Program-made: the position numbers and the translations under genes
In this document: in pieces, positions 1-7,307 of the stretch
Layout of the letters: every line of letters begins with the position of its first letter
Position numbering within the stretch: position 1 is the stretch's first letter
The notes under the pieces: model-generated
What the model was told of the DNA's origin: nothing
Seen by the model: the letters and a program-made list of their open reading frames with translations, nothing else
The model's database searches: none
Assembly: GCA_946545505.1 (NCBI GenBank)
Contig: CAMNNN010000026.1
Location: 1 to 10,746 of the forward strand
DNA length: 10,746 nucleotides
DNA from: an uncultured Clostridia bacterium
Lineage (GTDB): Bacteria > Bacillota > Clostridia > Saccharofermentanales > Saccharofermentanaceae
Direction of reading: 5' to 3'

Positions 1-104
1 AAAGAAGACAAACATTTTCTGTCACGTCTAATCTCATATGCAGAGGGTTTAAAGAGATAATAGTTATCCTTTCCCCATAAACCGGATTCCCCTTAATTCC
101 CTGG
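1..104. other. Left-edge intergenic sequence, nothing recognised
   Basis: AT-leaning sequence beyond the trxB terminator. No promoter with acceptable spacing and no convincing gene start were found. A minus-strand ATG at 35-37 stays open to the edge for 12 codons but has no ribosome binding site at a usable distance. Confidence 0.4.
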
Positions 105-144
105 AAAAACAAAATAACGCGCCCTTCACACAGAACGCGTTATT
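105..144 (-). terminator. Intrinsic terminator after trxB
   Basis: A 13-base-pair stem has arms at 132-144 and 113-125 and a six-base loop. It ends in a T4-G-T5 run on the minus strand. Two of the pairs are U-G wobbles present only in the minus-strand RNA, which fixes the direction. It begins 46 bases after the trxB stop and closes the five-gene operon. Confidence 0.9.
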
Positions 145-190
145 ATGATAAAAGACGAATAATTAAAAATTCCTTAAAAGGTAATAGACC

Positions 191-1102
191 TTACCCGCCG
201 CGACTCAGCCTTGAAGCGGCGACGGCAGCTACGGCACCGTCAGCTGCTGCAGTAACGAGCTGGCGGACATCCTTGGTACGGCAGTCACCCGCAGCGAACA
301 CGCCGGGAGTTGAAGTCTCGCAAGTCTCGTCCGCGGCGACATAACCTGCATCATCGAGTTCCACGATATCCTTGAACACATCGTTCTCGGGGATCAGTCC
401 GATCGCGACAAACAGCGCATCCGTAGTAAGTTCCTCGCGGCTTCCGTCGATACTGGTAAGTTCGACTCCGGTAAGCTTGTCTTCGCCTCTGATACCGGAA
501 ACTGTGAAGCACAGCTTCGTCTCGACGTTATCGTGCGCCAGGAGCTCGTCAACGAGAGCGGCATCAGCACGGAACTGGTTCCTTCTGTGGATAATATAAA
601 CCTTCTTGCAGATGCCCGCGAGGTAGATGGCATCCTCGACTGCAGTGTTGCCGCCTCCGAACACGGCCGCGGTCTTGCCCTTGAAGAAAGCACCGTCACA
701 TGTGGCGCAGTATGAGATGCCTCTTCCCGTAAACTCCTGCTCGCCTGCAAGGCCCATTTCGCGGCGCTTAACTCCGCTCGCGATGATCATGGTCTTCGCG
801 TCACACTCGGTGCCGTACTCCGTGATGATGCGGAAGCCTTCTTCTAAGCTGCCTTCCACCTTCTTTACCGTATCGAAAACAAACTCGGCACCGAAGTTCT
901 GCGCCTGCTCGTAAAGCTTGTTGGCGTACTCATATCCGGACACACCTGGCATTCCCGGGAAGTTATCGATCTCGGGCGTGTTGATTATCTGACCGCCGGG
1001 GGCTTCACCTTCAAATATCGTTACGGAAGCACCCGCACGTCTCGCATATATTGCAGCAGTAAGTCCAGCCGTACCTGCACCTATGATAGCTACATCCGTC
1101 AT
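191..1102 (-). CDS. trxB: Thioredoxin reductase (NAD(P)H-dependent flavoprotein)
   Basis: Cytosolic FAD enzyme that passes electrons from NADPH to thioredoxin. With the start used here it has 303 residues, close to the usual 300-320. An N-terminal FAD-binding GAGTAG sits at about residues 7-12. The redox motif CATC is at about 132-135, in the context SYCATCDG. The nucleotide-binding GGGNTA follows at about 149-154, then HRRNQFRA, whose arginines are typical of NADPH-type rather than ferredoxin-type enzymes. The C-terminal FAD motif AAGDCR lies near 270. An ATG six bases further upstream (1106-1108) would give Met-Asn-Met and a 4-base overlap with the preceding thioesterase gene. The GGAGG at 1110-1114 is only 1 base from that ATG but 7 bases from the ATG at 1100-1102, so I prefer the latter. 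It is the last gene of the operon and is followed by a terminator. Confidence 0.95.
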   Translation of the reverse strand: MTDVAIIGAGTAGLTAAIYARRAGASVTIFEGEAPGGQIINTPEIDNFPGMPGVSGYEYANKLYEQAQNFGAEFVFDTVKKVEGSLEEGFRIITEYGTECDAKTMIIASGVKRREMGLAGEQEFTGRGISYCATCDGAFFKGKTAAVFGGGNTAVEDAIYLAGICKKVYIIHRRNQFRADAALVDELLAHDNVETKLCFTVSGIRGEDKLTGVELTSIDGSREELTTDALFVAIGLIPENDVFKDIVELDDAGYVAADETCETSTPGVFAAGDCRTKDVRQLVTAAADGAVAAVAASRLSRGG

Positions 1103-1104
1103 AT

Positions 1105-1527
1105 TCATTCCTCCAAATACTCACGGATCGTCGCATCCATCTCAGGGTTGTTCCTGGCTACCGATACTATCTTGCCGTCGGTCGTGACGAAGCAGTGTTC
1201 GCTCTGACCGGTACACCTTACGGTGCCTTTGGCCTTGTCGGTAACCTCGTATTCGATGGTGAGACGTACTCCCGTGTATTTCGTGAAGCGTATCCAGATC
1301 ACAACCGTATCGTAGAACTCCGTGGGCGTCTTGTAACGTGCACTGACGGAAGTGACGGGACTCATTATCCCTTTCTGTTCACACTCCTTGTAACCCAATC
1401 CGATCTGCTCGAAGAAGTCGATCCTGGCCTCCTCGAACCATCTTATGTAATTGCTGTGGTGAACGACCTTCATCTGGTCTGTCTCGTAGTACTGCACAAC
1501 GTGCTCGTATGGTTTGATCTGTTTCAT
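1105..1527 (-). CDS. Hotdog-fold acyl-CoA thioesterase (YbgC / 4-hydroxybenzoyl-CoA thioesterase family)
   Basis: Small cytosolic thioesterase of 140 residues, the usual size for this family, expected to hydrolyse acyl-CoA or acyl-carrier thioesters. The family signature is near the N-terminus. It runs YYETD at residues 13-17, with Asp17 as the probable catalytic residue, then VVHHSNY at 21-27 and a helix with WFEEAR. This matches the YxDTDxxGVVYHxNY pattern of YbgC-like enzymes, but has Met-Lys where many members have a glycine. The start ATG shares one base with the stop of the upstream alpha/beta hydrolase (TAATG), so translation is probably coupled. Its own stop overlaps the upstream candidate ATG of trxB. 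The substrate cannot be read from sequence. Short-chain or aromatic CoA esters are typical of the family. Confidence 0.88.
   Translation of the reverse strand: MKQIKPYEHVVQYYETDQMKVVHHSNYIRWFEEARIDFFEQIGLGYKECEQKGIMSPVTSVSARYKTPTEFYDTVVIWIRFTKYTGVRLTIEYEVTDKAKGTVRCTGQSEHCFVTTDGKIVSVARNNPEMDATIREYLEE
1110..1114 (-). promoter_or_regulatory. Ribosome binding site that decides the trxB start
   Basis: On the minus strand GGAGG lies 1 base before the first ATG (1106-1108) and 7 bases before the second (1100-1102). Only the second spacing is productive for a Shine-Dalgarno. The motif sits inside the last codons of the thioesterase gene. Confidence 0.7.
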
Positions 1528-2489
1528 TACTCAGTTGCCTGTAAATAGAATTCTGCTATATCTTTGAAGTAGTCCCACCTGACACTCTCGTTCTGAATCT
1601 CATGACGGTAGTGCCCGTAGTTTCTCTCCGTAACTTTTACGCCCTTCGATCTTAAGATCTCGATGACCTGACGCACACCCGTTCCGTAATTGCCGACGGG
1701 ATCATCCTCCCCGTATGTAAGCATGACGGGCTTATCAAGAGGAATGTTATCGTACGCATCCTTCTTCTGCATGCGGATAACGAGCGTAAAAAGATCCGCG
1801 AAGCCTTTGTTGGTGAACAGGAATCCCGCCAGGTCATCCTGCATATATTTCTTCACTTCTTCTTCGTCACTCGTAACCCAGTCGTAGTCCGTCTTGGGGT
1901 TACTGATCTTCTTGTTGTAAGCTCCGAAAGCTATCTTGTTCACAAGCTTGCCCGGCGCTCTTTTACGCCCGAATACCTTCATCATATTCGTAAGAGCGAG
2001 TCCCGCCCCCGCAGCCGGATTCGGACCCATAGTGGACGCGAATATAAAAGCTTCGAACTCCTTGCTGTATTCCGGCGTGATGTAGATATTACGAGCTACG
2101 AATGAACCCATGCTGTGTCCGTAAAGATAGTATGGCAAAGTCTCCCCGAATCTTTCCTTGGTGATTCTGTGAAACTCCATCTCGTCCTTCAGGATACACA
2201 TCGCAGAATCGGGAGCGTCGCCGAAGTAACCCTTGGGCATATCGCGTCCGGCATTAAGCTGGAACGTCGCACCGTGACCCATCATGTCCATGCCGCCTAC
2301 GATGAATCCCTGCTTCGTAAGGAACTCCGCCATCTGAAGATATCTCGAGAAGTGGTCCGCCATGCCGTGACAGATCTGGATCACTCCCTTAGGCTCGACC
2401 GTATCCATATCGTCGGGCTTGCACCAGCAGTAAGCTATCTCGTTGCCGCCTCCGCAGGAAGCTTTAAAGATTCCGTCTTCTCTGTTCAT
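1527..2489 (-). CDS. Alpha/beta hydrolase, serine aminopeptidase S33 / monoacylglycerol lipase-like
   Basis: A 320-residue serine hydrolase with no signal peptide, so probably cytosolic. Family relatives cleave monoacylglycerols, lysophospholipids or other carboxylic esters. The oxyanion-side motif HGMADH is at 41-46, resembling the HGMAEH of monoglyceride lipases. The nucleophile elbow GHSMGS is at 124-129, making Ser126 the nucleophile. The acid is probably Asp263 in GEDDPVG, and the base His296 in YRHEIQNE. All three triad residues are in the expected order and spacing. Its ATG overlaps the stop of the GH94 gene by four bases (ATGA), with AAGGG about ten bases upstream. The downstream thioesterase overlaps by one base. 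Its place between a sugar phosphorylase and a thioesterase does not fix the substrate; a role in lipid or acyl-ester turnover is an inference. Confidence 0.9.
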   Translation of the reverse strand: MNREDGIFKASCGGGNEIAYCWCKPDDMDTVEPKGVIQICHGMADHFSRYLQMAEFLTKQGFIVGGMDMMGHGATFQLNAGRDMPKGYFGDAPDSAMCILKDEMEFHRITKERFGETLPYYLYGHSMGSFVARNIYITPEYSKEFEAFIFASTMGPNPAAGAGLALTNMMKVFGRKRAPGKLVNKIAFGAYNKKISNPKTDYDWVTSDEEEVKKYMQDDLAGFLFTNKGFADLFTLVIRMQKKDAYDNIPLDKPVMLTYGEDDPVGNYGTGVRQVIEILRSKGVKVTERNYGHYRHEIQNESVRWDYFKDIAEFYLQATE

Positions 2490-5092
2490 CTGAGCGTTAC
2501 CCTTATCTGCTTGCCGATCTTATCCTTGGGAAGCACGTTGACTCCTTCGGATACGACCTGTCCGTCGACCTCGATCTTCGCGACAGTATCGCAGCCGCCG
2601 TCCATGACGTAAGTGACATCGACGGGCACACCGTTAAACTCGAAGGACACGCCGGCCTCGCCGTTCTTATCGAACTGTGAAGGCAGAAGTCCGGGCTCGA
2701 ACTTCATGTCACCGAACTCGCCCTTAATGCCCATGATCTCGTTAAGCACAGTCAGGATCAGCCAGGAAGCTGCGCCTGTAAGGTAATGATAAACACCTCT
2801 TCCCTTCGGGTCGAAATACTCAGGCACACCGGGGTAGATCTTGGAAGACTCGAAGTCCGCCGCGTGTCTGTAGAGCGAGCCGATTACCTTCCATCCTGCC
2901 TCCTTGCAGCCTCTGGTGTAGAGCGCATTACCGTACATGACAGCCATGTGCGAGAATACGGCACCGTTCTCCTTCTGCCCGTAAGCGAAGCCGAACATTC
3001 TTCCCATGTTGGTCTTGATCTCGTGGAAGTCGGTGTTAAGTCTGTAACCGCCGGCCGCCTCATCGTACAGGTACTTGTCGGCAGACTCGATGATCGCCTT
3101 AACCTGATCGTCAGAAGCGACTCCGCTCATTACAGTGAACACCTGACCGGTGATCATCATAGCAGGATTACCGATCTTATCTCCGTTGGTCTCGAGAGGC
3201 TTACCATCGTTATCGTAGTAGCTGTTAAATCTTGACAGACCGAGTTCGTCTGTGAACCACTCGTTCTGTCTGATGTGGTTCGCGAGAGCATCCGCCTTAG
3301 CCTCGAGATCGCGTGCGATCTCATTAAGCGAGAACTCCTTTTTCTCTCCGGAGAAACCATTCTTAACGCCGTCGCAGTACTTCATGAGAGTATCTCTTCC
3401 GCCGTCTGTTCCTATAAGCTCGGTAAGCTCGGAAGCGAGGCTTACCTTGTCACCGTTGCTTTCCGCGAACTTGTCGAGGATCTGTGCGAGCTTTCTGTAG
3501 TTGCCTGCGTAAGCGGCAGTGAAAGCTACCGACTCGCCCCTGTCTTTCGCCATGTCGAGAGCGTCGTTCCAGTCAGCTCCGCGAAGCTTCATGTTGCCGT
3601 GCTCGCCTACATCGAAGAAAGCTGCGAGATTCTGCAGGAGCAGGTGCTCGAGGACCGTACCTTCGCATTTCGCGCCGGGGTCATTCTCGAGGAGAAGCTC
3701 GCCTCTTAACGCCTGTCTGTCGATGAAGTAAGGCGCGGTCTCGTTAAGGATGCCGATGTCGCCGCTCTGCTTTATGTAGAGATCCATCGTCATGAAAGGC
3801 CACATCGCGTGGTCCATCCACACTCTTGTGATGCCGTTACGGTCTGCGATGAACTCACCGCTTCCGGTACCGATGATAGTCGCGTTGGTACCGTCAGTGC
3901 GCACGCCGCCGAAGTTATCGACGAGCATGCCTCTTACGTCAGCGGGATCCATGATGATGAGTGCGAGGCAGTCCTGCCACAGGTCTCTCCATCCTCTTCC
4001 GCCCTTGCCGTAGTCGTGGTGAGGCAGGAACGAGCAGCCGTAGATCCTTCTCAAGATCGGCTGGATTCCTACCCAGTACATCCAGTTGTCGAAGTCGCTG
4101 TCGCCCGTGTGAAGTCTGACGTTGACCTTCTGCTTCCAGTAAGACTTGCACTGGAACAGCTGTGCATCAAATACATTGGGCGAGAGATATCTTAAAGCGA
4201 CGTCATCCGTCTTGCCGCGCTCGCCGATAACAAGCGCCATTACATACTCGATCTTATTGCCGGGATTAAGCGTGACCTTCTCGAATCTGCACGCACCCAT
4301 AGCCTCGAAACCGTCGACTCTGTCGCCTACTTCCGCCATCGGAGAGCCGACTGCGGGAAATCTCGGATTATCAAGCGTTCCGCCCTCGCCAATGAAGTCC
4401 TCGAGAAGCATACAGAAACCTGCGGGCGCATTGCCCTCGCCCTCTGCCGCGAAGAAACCGTACTCCACCTCATTCGCTCTGTGGCCTCTCTCATCGAAAG
4501 TGAGAGTCGGGTCATTAACGACACCGTACTTTGTCGTGTGAATGCGGTTAAGCATGGAAGTAACATTACGGTGGTCTCTGATGTTGTCGGCAGATCTTCC
4601 GTAGATAGGAACGGCTGCGGTAGGCGTGAAAGTAACCGGCTCCGGCGAAGCATTCGTGATCCTTACCTTCGTAAGCTCGATCTTATCGTCAGTATCTACG
4701 GGAACGAACGTCGTAACCTCAGTCTTAAGTCCCGTGCTTCCGATAGTCCTCTCCACCTTCTGGTAGAGCATGCCTGCATAAAGCACAGCCTCATCTCCTC
4801 CGGGCGTGCCCTTAAGAGCGTGCTGTCTCGCGGAGTTACCCATCGCCGAGACGAGCGTTCCGTTCTCGATCTTGATCCAGAAGTTTCTCGTGGATCTGTT
4901 GTTATGGAGATTATCGGAGCTTACGGGCTCCAGGATAAAAGTGTTCTGGCTGGTCTTAAGGTCGCCTCCGAATTCGGGTGTGACCGAGCCCATCATTCCT
5001 GATGCGGCACCGTCCGGGAAATAAAGATAGCTCCACTGATCGGGATTGCCTAACTTAAACTCACCGTCCTTACCAAAGTATTCGTAGCTCAT
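2486..5092 (-). CDS. GH94 glycoside phosphorylase (cellobiose/laminaribiose phosphorylase-like)
   Basis: An 868-residue enzyme of glycoside hydrolase family 94. The family uses inorganic phosphate to split beta-glucosides into a sugar 1-phosphate and a shorter sugar, saving ATP inside the cell. There is no signal peptide. Residues 1-320 look like the N-terminal beta-sandwich and linker. The (alpha/alpha)6 barrel follows, with GGRGWRDLWQD at 364-374, WMDHAMW at 425-431, and GADWND at 505-510, which carries the general-acid Asp. ENGAVFSH is at 708-715 and YHYLTGAASW at 768-777, before a C-terminal beta domain. The length lies between cellobiose or chitobiose phosphorylases (about 800) and cellodextrin phosphorylases (about 980), so specificity is open. 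A GGAGG lies eight bases before the ATG. The gene follows the peptidase by 46 bases and overlaps the hydrolase by four. No sugar transporter is adjacent. Confidence 0.92.
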   Translation of the reverse strand: MSYEYFGKDGEFKLGNPDQWSYLYFPDGAASGMMGSVTPEFGGDLKTSQNTFILEPVSSDNLHNNRSTRNFWIKIENGTLVSAMGNSARQHALKGTPGGDEAVLYAGMLYQKVERTIGSTGLKTEVTTFVPVDTDDKIELTKVRITNASPEPVTFTPTAAVPIYGRSADNIRDHRNVTSMLNRIHTTKYGVVNDPTLTFDERGHRANEVEYGFFAAEGEGNAPAGFCMLLEDFIGEGGTLDNPRFPAVGSPMAEVGDRVDGFEAMGACRFEKVTLNPGNKIEYVMALVIGERGKTDDVALRYLSPNVFDAQLFQCKSYWKQKVNVRLHTGDSDFDNWMYWVGIQPILRRIYGCSFLPHHDYGKGGRGWRDLWQDCLALIIMDPADVRGMLVDNFGGVRTDGTNATIIGTGSGEFIADRNGITRVWMDHAMWPFMTMDLYIKQSGDIGILNETAPYFIDRQALRGELLLENDPGAKCEGTVLEHLLLQNLAAFFDVGEHGNMKLRGADWNDALDMAKDRGESVAFTAAYAGNYRKLAQILDKFAESNGDKVSLASELTELIGTDGGRDTLMKYCDGVKNGFSGEKKEFSLNEIARDLEAKADALANHIRQNEWFTDELGLSRFNSYYDNDGKPLETNGDKIGNPAMMITGQVFTVMSGVASDDQVKAIIESADKYLYDEAAGGYRLNTDFHEIKTNMGRMFGFAYGQKENGAVFSHMAVMYGNALYTRGCKEAGWKVIGSLYRHAADFESSKIYPGVPEYFDPKGRGVYHYLTGAASWLILTVLNEIMGIKGEFGDMKFEPGLLPSQFDKNGEAGVSFEFNGVPVDVTYVMDGGCDTVAKIEVDGQVVSEGVNVLPKDKIGKQIRVTLR

Positions 5093-5100
5093 GTGCGATA

Positions 5101-5105
5101 CCTCC
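5101..5105 (-). promoter_or_regulatory. Strong ribosome binding site of the GH94 gene
   Basis: On the minus strand GGAGG stands eight bases before the ATG at 5090-5092, in the 46-base gap after the peptidase stop. I see no convincing promoter or terminator in that gap, which favours co-transcription with the peptidase gene. Confidence 0.75.
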
Positions 5106-5138
5106 GTTTATGTTGATGTGTTTGCTTGCTTAAGTGTG

Positions 5139-5858
5139 TCAGCGCCTTCTGCCGCCTCTGCCTCCGCGGATGGCGAGAAGTCTCAGGAGCGTGATGGCTG
5201 ATGATGCGAGTGCGACAGCATATGTGTCACCTGCTGCGCGAAGTGCTGTGCGTGCGAATGACAGCTGGTCGTCAGCGACCCAGCCGAATTCCTTCATGTC
5301 CTTGAAAGCGCGGTTGCTGGCATTTCGCTCGACCGGGAGCATAACAAGGTAGAACAGGAATGCCACGAAGTAAACGAGGATTCCTATGGTGCCGATCGTG
5401 TATCCGATGTCGGAACTGCTGTTCTGTGCATAAGCCGAGATGAGCACGCCTGCGATAACGATGTAAGGACCGACTCTGGAAGCGATTCCCGCAGCCGGAG
5501 CCAGGAACTGTCTTACCTCATAAAGGAGCATGTTCTCATGATCCTGAACCGCATGTCCCGCCTCATGTGCGGCGACCGCGATTGCAGTTACCGAACTTTG
5601 CCCGTATGTAGTATCAGACAGATAGATCTTGCCTTCCTTAGGTGAATAACAGTCAGTAAGATTACCGGGCTTATGCTCGATAGTGATGCCGTATACTTCA
5701 TGTGCGCGGAGCATCTCCTCTACGACCTGATTCGCGGTCTTGCCGGAACCTGCACGCATCTGAGCCCCCTTCTGCATCTTTGACTTGAGATTAGCCTGAA
5801 CGATCATCGACCAGACGAATACGATTACTGCGCCGATGAGATAAGCAAAATAACCCAT
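5139..5858 (-). CDS. Integral membrane zinc metallopeptidase, YugP-like (Zn_peptidase_2)
   Basis: A 239-residue membrane protein, close to the usual length of the YugP family. A hydrophobic N-terminal helix spans about residues 3-20. A soluble loop follows that contains the zinc-binding HEAGH at 98-102 (His98, Glu99, His102). Two further membrane segments lie at about 130-145 and 151-174. The conserved PVERNAS follows, in which Glu177 may be the third zinc ligand. A last hydrophobic stretch at about 212-230 ends in the basic tail RGGRGGRRR. The biological substrate of the family is not established; membrane protein quality control is a common guess. The start is supported by GAGGAG eight bases upstream and by a promoter-like element about 30 bases upstream. 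It is probably the first gene of the five-gene operon running to trxB. Confidence 0.9.
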   Translation of the reverse strand: MGYFAYLIGAVIVFVWSMIVQANLKSKMQKGAQMRAGSGKTANQVVEEMLRAHEVYGITIEHKPGNLTDCYSPKEGKIYLSDTTYGQSSVTAIAVAAHEAGHAVQDHENMLLYEVRQFLAPAAGIASRVGPYIVIAGVLISAYAQNSSSDIGYTIGTIGILVYFVAFLFYLVMLPVERNASNRAFKDMKEFGWVADDQLSFARTALRAAGDTYAVALASSAITLLRLLAIRGGRGGRRR

Positions 5859-5888
5859 ACGCTACTCTCCTCTTTCCCATATTTCACT

Positions 5889-5917
5889 CTTATAATTCTA
5901 TCATGCAGACAGGTAAA
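5889..5917 (-). promoter_or_regulatory. Candidate sigma-A-type promoter of the peptidase-to-trxB operon
   Basis: On the minus strand TTTACC (5912-5917) and TATAAG (5889-5894) are separated by exactly 17 bases, matching the consensus at four and five of six positions. Transcription would begin about 25 bases before the peptidase ATG. It lies in the 88-base gap after the MATE stop. The -35 element is overlapped by a near-palindrome (5914-5933). Confidence 0.5.
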
Positions 5918-5933
5918 TACTCGTGAATATTTA
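5914..5933. promoter_or_regulatory. Near-palindrome overlapping the -35 element (candidate operator)
   Basis: A 20-base inverted repeat, TAAATActcgtgaaTATTTA on the plus strand, in which nine of ten base pairs match (one C/A mismatch). It covers the upstream half of the candidate promoter. The position and symmetry suggest a binding site for a dimeric repressor. As RNA it would form only an AT-rich hairpin without a following T-run, so it is a poor terminator for the MATE gene. Confidence 0.4.
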
Positions 5934-5946
5934 ATGAAAAGAACGG

Positions 5947-7305
5947 TTAATACTGATAGCGGGTTTTGTACTTTCCGAGAAATACGACAGTTATGATCAG
6001 GCTTATGATCTCTGCCACGGGCCACGCCGCCCACAAGCCGAAGCCGCCCATTAATATCGTCATGCCATAAAGGCACAGCGAGAACACCAGGAATGTGCGC
6101 ACAAACGACAGTATTCCGGATATAAGACCGTTCGAGAAAGCCGTAAAGAGTCCCGAGCCGAATATATTGATACCGATGAAGAAACATGCGGGAAGCGATA
6201 TCTTCAGACCGTATTCCGCTATCTCGAAGAACTCCGTGCCCGGATCGAAGAACACGCCTATGAGCTGAGCTTTGAAGATCCAGAATACCGCGAACAGAAT
6301 AACTCCCAGAACGAGCGACCAGATAATACTTAATCTGTAGACCTTCTTACGCATATGAACATTGCCGCTGCCGTAATGATATGACAGAACGGGCTCGACG
6401 GCAGATGCATATCCCATGAACACTGCCATTATCAGAAACTGCATGTAGCTCCATACACTTAACGAGCTGACACCGGGCTCACCGTAACAGCGGTACGCAA
6501 GATGATTCATAAACAACGCCGTAACACCGGCAGCGAGGTTGGAGACCATATCAGAAGATCCGTTAAAGCAGATGTGTCCGATATCCTTCATGACTATCTT
6601 CGTGCGCTCTATCTTGTACCTGCTCTTCTTCGCTATTAGGTAGAAGTACACCGCATAGACGATCGTACTCATATATCCGATGACCGTAGCGATTGCCGCG
6701 CCTTTGATGCCCATATTTAAGTACTTCATGAACACATAGTCGAGAACGCAGTTGAGACCGCCTCCGATCATGATGACTACCGCCGCCACGACGGTCTTGC
6801 CTTCACCGATGATCAATATTCCCAGCAGGGACTGCATAATTATCGCTATCGAGAATGCGCACATAACCATGTAGTACGGGCGCATATATTCCACATTACC
6901 TGCCGTCGCACCGCATAATTTCATAATGGGATCAGCAAAGATGAGACAGACCGCGGTAATGATGACACTTATAAGGACCGTGAACTGGATGAGCTCGGAG
7001 AAGACTTTTCCCGCTTCCTCATTCTTGCCCTCACCGACAAGCTTGACTATCATCGCATTGCCGCCGGTGCCGAGCATGATACCCGTCGCCACGAGAAGTC
7101 CCAGAACGGGGTAGTACAGATTGGTCGCACTTATCGCGAGCTCACCGACATAACGCTCGATGAAGATGCCGTCTACCATCTGATAGACCGCGATAAAAAC
7201 GAACGTGAAGATGCTCGGAAACACGAACTTAAAAATGGAAAAGAAATTAAAGTCCTGTGCCAGTTCGTTATCCGGCTCGCTTACATGTACATGCTGTTCT
7301 GCCAT
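5947..7305 (-). CDS. MATE family efflux transporter (MepA-like)
   Basis: A 452-residue polytopic inner-membrane protein, the normal length for a MATE antiporter, which exports drugs or metabolites using a sodium or proton gradient. It has about twelve hydrophobic segments in two halves. The first half starts at about residue 22 with FSIFKFVFPSI and the typical YQMVDGIFI at 41-49. TGGNAM at 80-85 is another family feature. The second half begins near 240 and contains the corresponding SSDMVSNLAAG region, and a conserved GYASAVEPVLSYHYG block at 298-312. A soluble, histidine- and acid-bearing stretch of about 20 residues precedes the first helix. The ATG lies two bases after the stop of the NRPS gene, with only a weak AAGAAG upstream, so translation is probably coupled. 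This makes export of the NRPS product its most likely job, which is an inference. Confidence 0.93.
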   Translation of the reverse strand: MAEQHVHVSEPDNELAQDFNFFSIFKFVFPSIFTFVFIAVYQMVDGIFIERYVGELAISATNLYYPVLGLLVATGIMLGTGGNAMIVKLVGEGKNEEAGKVFSELIQFTVLISVIITAVCLIFADPIMKLCGATAGNVEYMRPYYMVMCAFSIAIIMQSLLGILIIGEGKTVVAAVVIMIGGGLNCVLDYVFMKYLNMGIKGAAIATVIGYMSTIVYAVYFYLIAKKSRYKIERTKIVMKDIGHICFNGSSDMVSNLAAGVTALFMNHLAYRCYGEPGVSSLSVWSYMQFLIMAVFMGYASAVEPVLSYHYGSGNVHMRKKVYRLSIIWSLVLGVILFAVFWIFKAQLIGVFFDPGTEFFEIAEYGLKISLPACFFIGINIFGSGLFTAFSNGLISGILSFVRTFLVFSLCLYGMTILMGGFGLWAAWPVAEIISLIITVVFLGKYKTRYQY

Positions 7306-7307
7306 CT

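Noticed and set aside
1..37. Minus-strand ATG at 35-37 open to the left edge
   Set aside because: Only 12 codons are visible, with no ribosome site at a usable distance. It cannot be supported as a gene start.
5914..5933. The near-palindrome read as a terminator for the MATE gene
   Set aside because: The stem is AT-rich and followed by ACC rather than a T-run. Overlap with a promoter-like element makes an operator more likely.
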